DNA of 64,000 nt from Temnopleurus reevesii (GCA_036244855.1 BQKZ01001934.1:1-64000); one strand, 5' to 3'. Positions 30,545 through 42,579 are shown, counted from the stretch's first letter. Numbers and translations are program-made. The notes: a model not told the origin generated them from the letters alone.

Positions 30545-30781
30545 AGTGGTTACAATGAAATGAAGCTTTTTGTATCGGATGTCATAATTCCGTTCTGCAC
30601 AAGTTTGTGAGGATAGAGACGTGCGATATGCCCCAAAACAAAAACAGTAACATTCATTTTGACCAGTGAAACATTGGAAGTTGAAGTAACCATTGTGCTT
30701 TACACGTCTCCGTCCTCACAAACTTGTGCAGAACGGAATTATGACATCCGCTACAAAAAGCTTCATTTCTTTGTAACCACT
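30545..30781. repeat. Inverted repeat with about 78-bp arms at an assembly gap
   Basis: Left arm 30545-30624 (AGTGGTTACA...GAAGCTTTTTGTA..., TTCTGCACAAGTTTGTGAGG) and right arm 30704-30781 are near-perfect reverse complements, except for a few substitutions. The right arm ends where the N run begins. Confidence 0.85.
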
Positions 30782-31372
30782 NNNNNNNNNNNNNNNNNNN
30801 NNNNNNNNNNNNNNNNNNNNNNNNNNNNNNNNNNNNNNNNNNNNNNNNNNNNNNNNNNNNNNNNNNNNNNNNNNNNNNNNNNNNNNNNNNNNNNNNNNNN
30901 NNNNNNNNNNNNNNNNNNNNNNNNNNNNNNNNNNNNNNNNNNNNNNNNNNNNNNNNNNNNNNNNNNNNNNNNNNNNNNNNNNNNNNNNNNNNNNNNNNNN
31001 NNNNNNNNNNNNNNNNNNNNNNNNNNNNNNNNNNNNNNNNNNNNNNNNNNNNNNNNNNNNNNNNNNNNNNNNNNNNNNNNNNNNNNNNNNNNNNNNNNNN
31101 NNNNNNNNNNNNNNNNNNNNNNNNNNNNNNNNNNNNNNNNNNNNNNNNNNNNNNNNNNNNNNNNNNNNNNNNNNNNNNNNNNNNNNNNNNNNNNNNNNNN
31201 NNNNNNNNNNNNNNNNNNNNNNNNNNNNNNNNNNNNNNNNNNNNNNNNNNNNNNNNNNNNNNNNNNNNNNNNNNNNNNNNNNNNNNNNNNNNNNNNNNNN
31301 NNNNNNNNNNNNNNNNNNNNNNNNNNNNNNNNNNNNNNNNNNNNNNNNNNNNNNNNNNNNNNNNNNNNNNNN
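30782..31372. other. Assembly gap (591 N)
   Basis: Undetermined bases. Open frames across it are meaningless. Confidence 1.
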
Positions 31373-33721
31373 TACTGTTGATCTGTGTGTGTGTATGCCT
31401 AAATATTGGTGTATGCAGGTATGTGTGTGTTTGTTTGTTTGTGTATGTGTGATCACAATCCTGGATGTTTATGTGTATGAGAGAGTTTTTTTACTGTTAC
31501 ATACATCGCCAAGTAATTACTTGTGTGATGGAGTTTAATATATTCCCGGAGGGGATTTAAAACACTTTCAAACGGGGAGTAAATTAATGAGCAAATTATT
31601 TGCAACCAGTACTATAGTAATGATTAAATTCAATCTTACTGATCACTGATGTTCGTCTGGTACAAGTACCTGTTTCATAAAGACATAAGGTACGCACGAT
31701 TCTACGCATGTACGACTGGTAATCCTTTCCTATATTCACTGGTGACCCCTTAGGCTACTACAAAATTGTCAACTGAGAAAGGGACACCAGTCGAGTACTG
31801 CACGTAATGAACACCAAGTCGGTCAATCGACTCACTAGTTATTGCGGTGTACATCTCTGTTCCATGTGCAAGGACATTAGTATGTTCCAAAGAGTTAAAG
31901 TCAGGGCGTCATGATCGACATGACTTCCGGTTGCAAGCGCTTATAGGACGGCATGTTGCGTATTGCGGCAACATGCATATTTGAAATTTCCTAGCTTACG
32001 CACCTTGCCAAGCTCAAAAACTCGGAACACTTCTAACGACTTTCCGATCCATGTTGTCGTGCGTGTAACATTGATTCGTCCCCTCTTCGACTTATATATA
32101 ATTTGCTCACTAGGTATTCAAGGTTAAAAATGCCGTGATTTTTCTGTTCGCCAAACTTCGCATTTAAAAATGACCGCGGTTAGTTTGCCACTAGTTTGCG
32201 CCCTCTAAACGTCATGTCGCCCCACCTTTATTTGATGTGTTCATATCTAATGAAGATAAAAGCGGAATGCGATCGCAATATGGCACGTATAATCATTTTG
32301 GTGTTTTTTTTTTTTTTACTAAGAATGCCGTTAAGACTCAGAAGAAAACACTATATAAACCATTTCTGCAAAATATAATGGATCGTGGACAATAGAGCCA
32401 TACGCCGTGTATTGAACTGTGCGGATTCAACAATCACAAGCCGGTTCTGATTTGAATAGCATTACTTAGGGGCATTGAATTGGCGGTCGACTTAATTTTA
32501 CGGAAATACATTATATCGTGTTAGAATATGACCTTGTAAAATTCAGGTGATTCCTGCCCCTTCCCTCCCCTTCCCGTTTCTTTTCCACCTATTTTCTTAT
32601 TTCTTTCTCTTTTTTTTGGGTGGGGGTCGCTTGAGAAATCACAAGGGCGGCCATCCCTCTGCGCCCGTTGGCTCCATTCCTGGTTGACATCAGCTGAGGG
32701 TCACCCTAGTTCTAGTCAAAGTTTAAGAAAGTATGTCATTTTGTGTCGTCTGCAGTTGACTCCCATAAAATGACGCCATTTTGAGTTGAATTCGACTGAT
32801 GTGAAATTATTTGGGTATTATTTTAAAACGTTCGATCGCGTAGTTTGTTCAACCTTTTCCCACCATGGACGTCATATTATATAATATGACATGTTTTAAT
32901 TCTTACAATATTGGCTGATAACGACTTTTCTATTCCTTAGGGATGTGTGAAATTACGCATAAAATATATTGCTCATGTGTGATAAATATGTTTTGCTGAA
33001 CTATAAAGGCACCATCAATTGCACACCCTGGGAACAATAAGCTTCCTAATTATCCAAACGTTCAATTTCCATTGCCGTAGAAGAATTGAATTGCCATGGT
33101 AACTTAAAAGTTAAGTATTGCGAAAATTACTTGTTTTCTATAATATACTACCAGTCTTAATCACATATACAGAACTTTGATATGTGTGTTATCGTTCGAT
33201 CGGTTTATATCAACATTTATCTTACTCCTGAGGGACATTCGGTAATAGTTTGTTCCACATGATAATAATGGGAGGAAATGATAATTCCCCGCGCGGATAA
33301 ATGCAGAAATAGGGAGTATTTCTAGGTCGTGTCATGCGGTATATTCAATATTTTTGCATGAACAAGTAAAGAAATATATTTTCAGCTGTATTGAGTGAAC
33401 TCTTGCTTCGAACGTTGGTCTAATGAGGTAGGTACAATAGCACCGCTCGATGTTTTGAAAAGAATCAACACCTTATACACCACAACTGTTTTGCCACATG
33501 CTNTTTTCACAGTTTGTTCATCTTATTTTTCTTCATTTAATGAAAGCAATTCAATGTCTGAGTGTAGTTCCCCATTAAGAACGACCGGTGTCCGTTATTG
33601 TGGGGAATAAAACTTCAAAATAACTTAAAAACTCCTTGAAACACCGCCCCAGGAACTAGATCATAATTCAATCGCCTGTTTCACGCGCCCTACTAAACGA
33701 ACCACAGGATTGTTGTTTCCT
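31373..33721. other. Non-coding, no recognised gene
   Basis: Begins with a TG/TATG-rich stretch (31384-31452). The rest lacks recognisable exons or repeats. One ambiguous base lies further on, at 33503. Confidence 0.45.
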
Positions 33722-33901
33722 ATTGGGGTGTTGCTCAAAATCAACTGCAAATCAACTGCAACTTTGCAAATTGTAACGCGCATTTACATTCGCGCATGGT
33801 GCGCGCATCTAACAAGACGCACATGAAACAATGATTTTGATTGGCGTATTCGGATCAACTGCAACTTGCGATCGATTGTAACTTTTGAACAACACCCCTA
33901 T
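33722..33901. mobile_element. MITE, sister of the element in PMVK exon 4d
   Basis: Terminal inverted repeat GGGGTGTTGCTCAAAA at the left and TTTTGAACAACACCCC at the right. The interior repeats ATCAACTGCAA twice near the left end and carries the same AACAATGATTTTGATTGG as the PMVK copy. Confidence 0.85.
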
Positions 33902-33962
33902 GAGTGTCACAAAAAGCACCGAGGTGAGAGTGGCTTGATAAATTTCTGGCATAAAGAAATCT

Positions 33963-34040
33963 GTGCCGCGATCGGGAATCGAACTCAGTGTGATTGAAGC
34001 TCGAAGACATAAGCGCTAGACCATACACCTCCTTATGCTT
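33963..34040 (-). mobile_element. tRNA-derived SINE head
   Basis: The minus strand reads GGTGTATGGTCTAGCGCTTA as an A-box region and GAGTTCGATTCCC as a B box, about 45 bases apart as in a tRNA. The acceptor stem does not pair, so this is not a functional tRNA gene. Confidence 0.6.
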
Positions 34041-34045
34041 ATTGT

Positions 34046-35074
34046 CCACAATGGTACGACGCGCGACGCTTGTAACAGATGAATCTTCTCTACCTCAATC
34101 TATCATTTTGATACACTAATATCTCTTTAGAATTATCGTTCTCATTTTTTTCCATCTGTCTTATACAGAAATTAATATTCTCAGTTTATTTATTTATACA
34201 TTGTATGTATAGGAAGATAACCATGGTAACTCTGAATTAAAAATTGTTCGATTTGAGTCATAATCTTTAGAATTTCAGACGAATAATTAGACTTCTGGTG
34301 AATCTTCCTATATCAATTTCTTTATTTTTTGTTATTATTTCACTTGTTGCATACGACCTTCCTCAGGATTTCTGTCTCAAAACTGTAATTAGGGAAAGAG
34401 TTATTGGCAACATTTCACGCGCCCAGTTTATCTATTATTATCTCTCTATTTTCCAGTTACATTTAAGCTTAGTTTTATAGGTGTTTCATAATGTGATTCA
34501 AGGCCTTCATCATACCCGTTTTAAACATCTTAGCATTAATTTCATTTCATTTATTTCCACAGCATTATCATCGGATCAGTGTTCTTGGTACGTGTTCCAT
34601 TCTTACACGGAAATTTTAGTGTATCAAAATAAGGATTATGCAATTTCTATCGTTTCACTGATTTGTTCCGAATCGGCGATTTCCCGTCCAAGAGCTCAAT
34701 ACCTTAAGAATTACTTTTAAAAAATATTCTAATTGCAAAATGGCATTGCAAATATACTTCACATGTATTCCAACGCAATTCTATAAAATGGACATTAAAG
34801 CACTTTTGCGTCATAACTTCCACCCACATGTCTGCGCACGATAATTTGGAAACTCAAATGGGATCTTTGTCCGGAGCTTGCATTGGTGTTCGTATGGCAT
34901 TAAGGAGCTCTTCTTGATCATATTCTCGGGGTCGTAACTCGACTGTGCACATCTCGCGATTGTTTTCGGGATACATGCATCGTTTATTCTCTTGAAATTT
35001 AAAACATTTTTGTAAGCAGTGACTAGATATTACTGAGTGCTTTTCCGCGCATTTCGTATAAGAAAAATAGTATT
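34046..35074. other. Upstream flank of GPCR 1, no recognised gene
   Basis: AT-rich; must contain the promoter of the receptor at 35075. No clear TATA or initiator motif. Confidence 0.45.
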
Positions 35075-37519
35075 ATGGATGAGGTCAACTCGACAGAAGC
35101 GGTGCTACTATACACACCGTTGACGGACCATGAGATTTTGGCAGCCTACATCGACTCCATCCTGCAGAAGGTAAAATGGGCCATCAGTATTCCCGCGCTT
35201 TTGCTCTCCTTCATCACCGTCCTCATCTTCATCTTCAATCGGAAGCTTCGACAGCAGCACAACATCTTTCCCTTCAACATCGCTCTTGCCGACATGATGG
35301 CCATTCTCAACTATGCTCTGCTCCTCGGCGAGGTCATATACCACAGGGTAGGTCAAAATATTATAAACGTAGAAGAAATTCGTAAGATTATACCATAGTT
35401 GCCAACTCAAGGATGCCCTTAAAATGTGAAAATGAAAATTGTGGAAATACCTAACTTTTGAACGGATTGCCCAATTTTGTTCAGATTTTCACATGTTCAA
35501 TTTAGTTTTCTGTATTCACTGACAGAACATCAATGTCTGGGTGAAGTTTCCCTTTAATCACAACCAAAAATAAATATATTCTTCACCACGGTATACACGC
35601 GAATATGTGTATTACAAGTTGTCCTGGGCCCCGTAACATAAAGGTTTGCGATTAATCGCTAATCTGATAGCGATTGCTATCAATCGCTAGTCTATATATG
35701 GCAAATAATGTACTAAAGTTTGCAATTGATCGCAAAATCAAATAGCGATTGATCGCAAAGCTTTATGTTACGGGGCCCTGGACTGGGAAAAAAGTACAGC
35801 ACTCGGACGGGATTCGAACTCATGACCTTTCGCTTACAAGACCAGTGGCATGACCATTAGACACCGGTTAGGGGTACTCCGGTAGTCTAGTGGTTATGGT
35901 GCTCGTGTACTGAACGAGAAATCATGGGTTCAAATCCCATCAGGATGCTGTGAATTATTTTTTAATAGCCCAGGGTAACAAACAGATTCTTGTTTATACC
36001 CGGTTAGTGAATAGAGAATCTATTTTATTGTAAAGTTATAATCATTTAAGTCTTGGCCTAAATAGTGATTGAAACTCGTTTTTTCTTATTACAAGATTTG
36101 GGGTTCAAATCCCAGGCATGGTGTTTGTTTCTTCCAGCTCTAAATTCAGCCACATTAATTGTGCTTTATTTTGATTGGTCACCTGACAATAATTTATTCC
36201 TTTAACCCAGAAACGCGCGTTTACAGCAGTGTCGCTCATAAAGCCTCAAGGGGTCAAGCACGATTGCTGAAGGGGGCAAAAATGTTGAGGTGATGACTCT
36301 GATCAGCGCCTCGAAGGGGGGAGGGGGCTGCAAAATTTCAAATTGGTCGAACCATTTGTATAATAATTTACATTTGTAAAGATCTGTAATATCAAAGAGT
36401 TCTCACGCCTCTACCTGTTATGCTGTCTTTTGGAGATCAGTAGCTCTGAGGAATGAAGACAAGCTCTGATTACGATCGACAACAGATCAAGTGCGCCGTG
36501 AATTTCACGACCATGGCGCGAAATCGACGATCTGGCTTGCAAACTCTCTAATCCAGGACGCAAATTTTGCGATAACGTAATGTGCAATAACAAAGCATGT
36601 GCAATAGAAATACGATTTATTTTCATTTGATCGTATTTTTATGTTACAGGCCCCATTACAACGATGCAAGTTTAGCGTCCCCGTATTTTACTGGTTATTT
36701 ATTTTTACCCATCTAAGTCCCGTAACATAAAGCTTTGCACTCGATCGTACGATTGATATCAATCGCAAGTCTATGGGAAATCATGTACAAAAGTTTGCGA
36801 TTGATTGCAAACTTGCTTTATGTTACAGGCCCCTAGTGAGATGTCTCAAGGGTAGATTTCTCTTATTATGTTACATATATTCTCTCCCTATTTTCCAGAA
36901 TCTCTTGGCATACGCATTACAATGCACCTACATGCTGGTCTCGTACGAGAGCATCATGCTAGTGGCTCTTTATCGCTACTGCAACATCGTCCTCGATCCC
37001 TTCGGCAACCGCCAGCTGGTCACTACCCCTCGCTGCGCCGTGGTCTGCCTCGGGACCTGGGTGCTGACGATTACGGTGATGGCGGCGTCAACGCCCTTCC
37101 TCAACGAAGCCGGTCTCGTGATCATGGTCTCATCCCTCTTCCTCGTCTTCGCCATCCTTGCGGGGTTGTTCAACTGGCTCGTCTACCGCGGTATCTCCAC
37201 GCTCAGCACGCTCCGGTCAGACGGCGTCGACAACATGGCGCAACGTGTGAAGGAGAACAAGCGCGTATTGAAGACGTTCCTCATCATCTATGTAACCACC
37301 ACAGCAGGATGGATAGGTGGGTCTATGGTCGCTATCAGAGTGTTCTTGCAGGATGACGTCCTCCTGGCCTTCCTCTACTTGGTCAGCGAGCTGTTCTTTC
37401 TCTTGAGCTGGATCTCTGATGTGCTGGTCTACTGGTTTCGTCTTGAGGAGTTCCGCTCGATTCTGTCCAAGGTTTCGTCGTATTGCAAGAGCCGCCGTAT
37501 AGTTCCAGTGAACACATAA
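35075..37519 (+). CDS. Orphan class A (rhodopsin-like) GPCR, two exons
   Basis: Seven-helix plasma-membrane receptor, ligand unknown. Exons 35075-35347 (91 codons; donor AGG/GTAGGT) and 36899-37519 (acceptor TTTTCCAG), phase 0, give 297 residues. An N-glycosylation site (NST, 5-7) lies in the short N-terminus. Helices are near 35-54, 66-88 (with LADMMA), 96-119, 138-156, 163-186, 212-235 and 246-270. Helix 3 ends in LYRYCNI, so the Asp/Glu of the usual DRY motif is replaced. Helix 7 ends in SDVLVYW in place of NPxxY. The second extracellular loop is only about 6 residues and lacks Cys, so the standard disulfide cannot form. A short, Cys-free second loop also occurs in melanocortin and lysophospholipid receptors, but I do not assign it to those. 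The 1.55-kb intron holds two MITEs and two tRNA-like sequences. Confidence 0.85.
35626..35778. mobile_element. Palindromic MITE in the GPCR 1 intron
   Basis: Begins GGGCCCCGTAACATAAAGGT and ends in the near complement CTTTATGTTACGGGGCCC. The arms are built of GATTAATCGC/GCGATTGATC motifs. Confidence 0.85.
35807..35950. mobile_element. Two head-to-head tRNA-like sequences
   Basis: 35807-35866 on the minus strand resembles tRNA-Thr (anticodon-loop region ACTGGTCTTGTAAG, B box GAGTTCGAATCCC). 35879-35945 on the plus strand resembles a tRNA with A box TAGTCTAGTGG and B box GGTTCAAATCC. In neither do the acceptor or anticodon stems pair fully. They are most likely SINE heads, not tRNA genes. Confidence 0.6.
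36717..36833. mobile_element. Second palindromic MITE of the CGTAACATAAAG family
   Basis: Begins GTCCCGTAACATAAAGCTTT and ends GCTTTATGTTACAGGCCCC, 65 bp before the acceptor of GPCR 1 exon 2. A lone right end of the same kind is at 36630-36654. Confidence 0.8.
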
Positions 37520-37825
37520 ACGTCCATATTCCTAGATAAGGATATTGTATTTGTCAACAAACACTCTATCGACTATTGGTCTTTTACCTATATTATAATT
37601 GTCAGCAAATATTGTATGATTTTGTCACAACCACTCGATCGACTATTGGTCTCTTACGTACCATCACATTTTACAGTTAGAAAAAAAGGTGCATCTTGGG
37701 ACCTTGAAATATTGGAAGAATCTTTTTTTGTTTTCAGTACTAGTGCATTTTTGTTTAATGTGTATCGTATTTCGCACGTTTTCCTCAAAGTCTTTTTTTT
37801 TCTTCAAAATATTAAAGAAAAAACG

Positions 37826-38010
37826 AGGCAGCTGTGGGATTGAACATATGAGGGGCTACTTGGTTCCAAGCAAGAGTGGATACGTGCGCTATATAAATTG
37901 CATATATTATTATTATTATTATTATTGTTATTAATATTATTATTATTAATACTTTTATTGTTATTACTATTATTATTATTATTATTATTAGTGTTATTAT
38001 TATTATTATT
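37826..38010 (+). mobile_element. SINE 3' tail with ATT microsatellite
   Basis: GGATACGTGCGCTATATAAA is the usual 3' end of the SINE type seen at 48300-48622. It runs into (ATT)n from about 37908. The body is missing. Confidence 0.55.
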
Positions 38011-38652
38011 GACAAACTGTGTCATTCGCTGCTTTAGACTAATGGACAGATTCGAAAGACATCAAATGCAGAATCCGTATACGTGAACGGTGCCAACGTA
38101 TTTCCATTCTACCTCTCAAGAGGTACTGCACTCCAATGTTAAAATAAGTCCAAGCTCATTTTGTAGAGCGTCTGGCTTGGAATGACGTGATTCTTCATGG
38201 GATGGCTTCGAACCATGCATCTGCAGGGGGTTTTTTTTAATATTTTGCAAAAATATTTGCACCTGAGTGACAAGTGTGATCCCAGGTTTGCATCATTTTG
38301 AACTTTTAACGGTGCAAAGTAGCACATTTTTCTTAGTATGTCTTTTTGTATTTTTCACTAACTACTAGATTATGCTGCAATTTGACAAAGACGATGTGAA
38401 AATGAATATAGATCTAATTTCAATTTGTATTGCTGCAAAAATTGTGCTGAAATTGTGACACGTCATACAGAAGTGACGCAGTGTCTACACATTGGAATAT
38501 ATGTTGCACAATCTCATTCGATTATACTCTATATAGTTATTCTTTCTAAGTGATTTTGTTAAGCTTGCTTTTATTTTTAATGACATTACCGTATTCCGGA
38601 GACTGCAGAAATTGAGGGCATGGGTTTTGCAGTAAATGAGTGCAAATATATT
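38011..38652. other. Non-coding, no recognised gene
   Basis: Nothing recognised; AT-rich. Confidence 0.5.
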
Positions 38653-38780
38653 GCCCCGGTCACATAGGACCCCGGAAGCAACACGATTCACCCCGACTCG
38701 TTGTTATGAGGCAGATAACTGTGAATTAACAAAGAGTCGGGGTGAATCGTGTTGCTTCCGGGGTACCATGTAACCGGGGC
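38653..38780 (+). mobile_element. Palindromic element P1, copy 1
   Basis: 128 bp with arms of about 52 bp: GCCCCGGTCACATAGGACCC through GGAAGCAACACGATTCACCC, then the reverse complement, with a loop around TGAGGCAGATAACTGTGAAT. A few substitutions lie in the right arm. Confidence 0.9.
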
Positions 38781-39056
38781 TTTAGGTAATGTGCAAAAGT
38801 GTAATTCACTGCCCCTCCCTTTTTTCAAACGTTCCGCGTTGCCGCAGCGCAGTGATGTGTGAGCCCCCGTGTCACACTTTTTTTTACATATAACACTACG
38901 CACTTCATAAGTTTATTTTTAAAGCGAATACTCCTTATTATTATCAGCATCTGAGACAAGATGATATCAAACTTGTTATACTATAGGGTTCGCAATGAGA
39001 ACCAAAACATTAGGGTTTAAAAAACTACGACAGTCCTACGGATGCTTACGTGCAAC

Positions 39057-39247
39057 GCCTAAAGACCCGGGCACACCAAACGCGGCACGGCATAACGGCA
39101 CGGTATTTACGCAGTATCTTGGTTCTCATTGGCCAACGCGCTCCTCCGCGCCCAGGATATTTATCAATTGGCCAATCACAGGCGAGACATCGCGTAAATA
39201 CCGTGCCGTGACGCCGTGCCGTGTTTGGTGTACCCGGGCCTTTAGGC
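39057..39247. mobile_element. Palindromic element of a different family
   Basis: 191 bp. The left end GCCTAAAGACCCGGGCACAC, continuing into CAAACGCGGCACGGC, is inverted at the right end (GCCGTGTTTGGTGTACCCGG, then GCCTTTAGGC). An inner CGGCACGGTATTTACGC pair extends the arms. Confidence 0.85.
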
Positions 39248-39486
39248 ATCTCCATTTGGTCGAAACGGCTAGGTGGCGACTTTTACCAACTCACTTCCGC
39301 CCCTTGTTAGAAAAGTGAATATGAGGAGGTAGATTGTACTACTCGCCTTGGCGCTAGCTTTCCTCGGACGAGAATGTGAAAATGCGACCTCTATATAAAC
39401 TCGTCTTCGCGATGCACGTGTAAGCTCCCGTAAGACTTTCGTAGATTCTGAAACCTTACGGTTTTGGCTCTCAGTGTGAACGTAAT

Positions 39487-39614
39487 GCCCCGGTCACATA
39501 GGACCCCGGAAGCAACACGATTCACCCCGACTCTTTGTTCTGAGGCAGTTGAGTGTACATTAACAAAGAGTCGGGGTGAATCGTGTTGCTTCCGGGGTCC
39601 TATGTGACCGGGGC
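39487..39614 (+). mobile_element. Palindromic element P1, copy 2
   Basis: 128 bp with near-perfect arms; the loop contains TGAGGCAGTTGAGTGTACAT. Confidence 0.92.
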
Positions 39615-40083
39615 TTAACTAATGATTGCTTCTGCAAATATTTCTCCATTGGTAAACGATTTGGGTAGAATTCATTTATGTCTTTTAAAAAAAAGCTACG
39701 TTCAACTCACAGAATACGCTGCCTTATTTAAAAAAATGTGAAGAAGATTATATTTTGAGTTTTCTTGAAATGTCGTTAGGGAAAGGGTAAAGTTTCACAA
39801 AATCCGGCACAAAACCCTAACTTAGGTTACATTATAATCGAAGCATGTTCTTCTATAGGACTAACTTGCGTTCTAATTGGATTTGTTTAAATTGCTGCTA
39901 TGTTGGGATTCTATATCTTCAACTTTCATTTTGAGACCCGGTGGCTGACTATTGGCGCCCCTCTCAGCAAATTTCGCGCCCCCGGGGCTGAGCTGGGCTG
40001 ACAAGCAAAAAAAAAAGTAGGGTCATCATCTCCTTCGGCACCCCAAACGGTTAATTTGGCGCCCTGACCCGGGGGGGGGGGGC

Positions 40084-40132
40084 GCTAGCGCAGAGAGTAT
40101 TAACATCGTTTGTTAATACTCTCTGGGCTAGC
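40084..40132. repeat. 22-bp-arm hairpin
   Basis: GCTAGCGCAGAGAGTATTAA and its complement with one mismatch; short loop. It directly follows a poly-G run. Confidence 0.8.
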
Positions 40133-40446
40133 ACCTCCAAAGCCTCCCCCCTCCCCCTCACCCCACGGTGCGCGTATGTATATAGTGCTGCGATTAAAAA
40201 AAAATATCAATCCACCGTGTGTTCACGGCGACCAGAGTCTGAATTTGAGTTTAAATTATTAGAGGAATATTTGGCAAGTTAAATAACTCACCTTCACGCA
40301 TTCGTAATAACTTGCCATTTAAAAAATGTTGCTTCCCTGTTTCTTTCGTGAACAGGTGCGACATCTGTTCTACATTTTCATACATGTTAAGGGGAAATGA
40401 TCTCTAGTGCGATTGTGAAGGCTTGGCTGGGACTTATTGATTTTAA

Positions 40447-40574
40447 GCCTCGGTCACATAGGACCCCGGAAACAACACGACTCACCCCGACTCTTTGTTA
40501 ATTCACAGTTAACTGCCTCAGAACAACGAGTCGGGATGAATCGTGTTGCTTCCGGGGTCCTATGTGACCGGGGC
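40447..40574 (-). mobile_element. Palindromic element P1, copy 3 (inverted)
   Basis: 128 bp. The loop reads ATTCACAGTTAACTGCCTCA, the reverse of the other copies, so this copy lies in the opposite orientation. Confidence 0.92.
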
Positions 40575-41802
40575 TTTATCTACTGTTATCGTGATCGATT
40601 CTGTTTTGATTCACAGCTAATTCTTGCTTCTTTTCCCGGAACGCAAATGGCAATCACAATATATGTCTTTAGAGTGCTTTCTATTGGCTATGTACATGCA
40701 TGTCACAACTGAGGTGTATTTCGGACGAACAGTTTAAGTCCTTCTGCATATTGAAAAAAGGAGGAGCAACTGTAAAGAATAAGATAATAATAATTATGAT
40801 AAATAGAATATAAAAACTGAAATAAATACAAAACTGGAAGGACCTGTTAAAATGAAATATTGCACTTTACCCTATTCTTTCAATATTTCACCGGTTCGTA
40901 AAGGTGCAATACGATTAAAAAGACTATGGTAGTTATAAGGTTCGAACCCAATGTCTAGGAGAAGACTTACGATGACTGAATAAATGAGACGAAAAGGCTC
41001 ACCTTTGCAAATATGTTCAGGATGCTTTTTTTTATTCTTCGGGAGACCATAATTCTCATTTCAAAATTGAAACAGAAATACAATGCCAACAAAAGAAATA
41101 ATAAATTCTTTGGTAATGACCTACATTTCAATTGAACAAAAAGTACGATTTCTTTCTTTTTTTACCCCTCAGACTCTGCCTTCCATTTTCTGGTGAATGA
41201 CAAAAGAAAATTGTATATCTCCAGTGAAGAGTTAACGAATTTTTAAAACTTCGTGTAACTAATTTGGTATAAAACAATACAATTTTAGCTTATTCCAGTG
41301 TAAATTAAACACACCTGAAATTAAACGCTTGATTAAAAATAAACTTTCAACCAACATTCAACACTAAATATCCAAATTAATCCCTTTGCAAAGAGTTTTA
41401 TTCGTTCATTTTATTTCATCCGAAAAAAAAGACCAATTCAAGCATGATGGCAATGAACAGCCATTCAAAGTCTTCCATATAATGTATCTGTTCATATTCT
41501 CCAACAAATTAATGGCGTATTAATCAAGAGTTACTAATAACGTACCCAGTTCGTGTTAAGTTTTACAAAAGAAATCGCCAGGTGTGATATTTTGAAGAAT
41601 AGAATAAGAGGAAAAAGACAAACTATTGTGTCGATTACTCTAATAAATATTATAAGATTGAAAATGTTAAGCTTAGACGGGGAAAAGGCTTTAGAATCAA
41701 AGTACTTTCATTATTCCATAACATAAAGATGCATGTTCTATAAAGTACACATTTCTAATATCATAATACGACAAATATAGCCTATCTAGCCAATTTCATA
41801 TC
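40575..41802. other. Non-coding, no recognised gene
   Basis: AT-rich. An isolated GGTTCGAACCC near 40939-40949 resembles a tRNA B box but has no tRNA fold. Confidence 0.5.
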
Positions 41803-41911
41803 TGGGGCATGTAACATAAAAGATACAATTTCTATGAAAACACGTGTAACATAGAGACATGATTATTTTGTTTTAAATTAATTTCAGCTCTTTTATGTTA
41901 CAGACTTCTGG
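41803..41911. mobile_element. Diverged MITE of the GTAACATAAA type
   Basis: CATGTAACATAAAAGAT at the left and CTTTTATGTTACAG at the right, the same motif as the MITEs in the GPCR 1 intron. Confidence 0.55.
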
Positions 41912-42179
41912 ATGCATACATTTATAATTTGCTCTATTATATTAGAAGTACATTATCATCATTATTTTTTAATAATAAAACTTCGTTTTCAGAATTAAAA
42001 AAAGGCAAATCAGGACAGGTAAAAGTAGAGAACGAGAAATTATAGCTCACACACTAATAAAAAAGGGTACACGTAGGGTGGAACTTTGATGAAAAGGAGG
42101 AATTTGTACGGTAAAACTCTAAATGGTGCAATATTTCCCCCTTCCTTTCCACACGCTTAGCAAAAATAAGTACATAAAG

Positions 42180-42309
42180 TCCCGGTCACATATAGGGCCC
42201 CGGGAGCAACACGATTCAACACGATGCTTTGTTCAGAGGCAGTTAATTGTGAATTAACAAAGAGTCGTGTTGAATCGTGTTGCTTCCGGGGGCCCTATGT
42301 GACCGGGGC
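42180..42309 (+). mobile_element. Palindromic element P1, copy 4
   Basis: About 130 bp; arms CCCGGTCACATATAGGGCCC with GCAACACGATTCAACACGA and complement. The most diverged copy, with changes that partly occur in both arms. Confidence 0.9.
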
Positions 42310-42539
42310 TTAAAGGGTTAAAGCTACCGAAAACAGTTACAATGTTGTGCCTTTTGACAGCCCCAAGCAGACACTGTGTTATGTTATGGAACCATTGCTT
42401 GATATCAATCTGTCAGCGTGACACGATCAAATGAGCTCGAACCAATTCCCACATCATCAAAGGTGCGGATCCTCTGAGCACACCGCTGGATGCAAAAAAA
42501 ATACTTTTTGTGGTTCGATTTTCATCAAAAATATGCTAA

Positions 42540-42545
42540 TAATAT

Positions 42546-42579
<34 letters not shown>

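Noticed and set aside
30659..31456. 240- and 246-residue open frames
   Set aside because: They consist almost entirely of N from the assembly gap.
35879..35945. Functional tRNA gene
   Set aside because: A and B boxes are present, but the acceptor stem does not pair (TCCGGTA against CAGGATG); better explained as a SINE head.
37804..38025. Asn- or Ile-rich minus-strand frames
   Set aside because: Translations of an ATT microsatellite.
40939..40949. Isolated tRNA B box GGTTCGAACCC
   Set aside because: No A box at the right distance and no cloverleaf.
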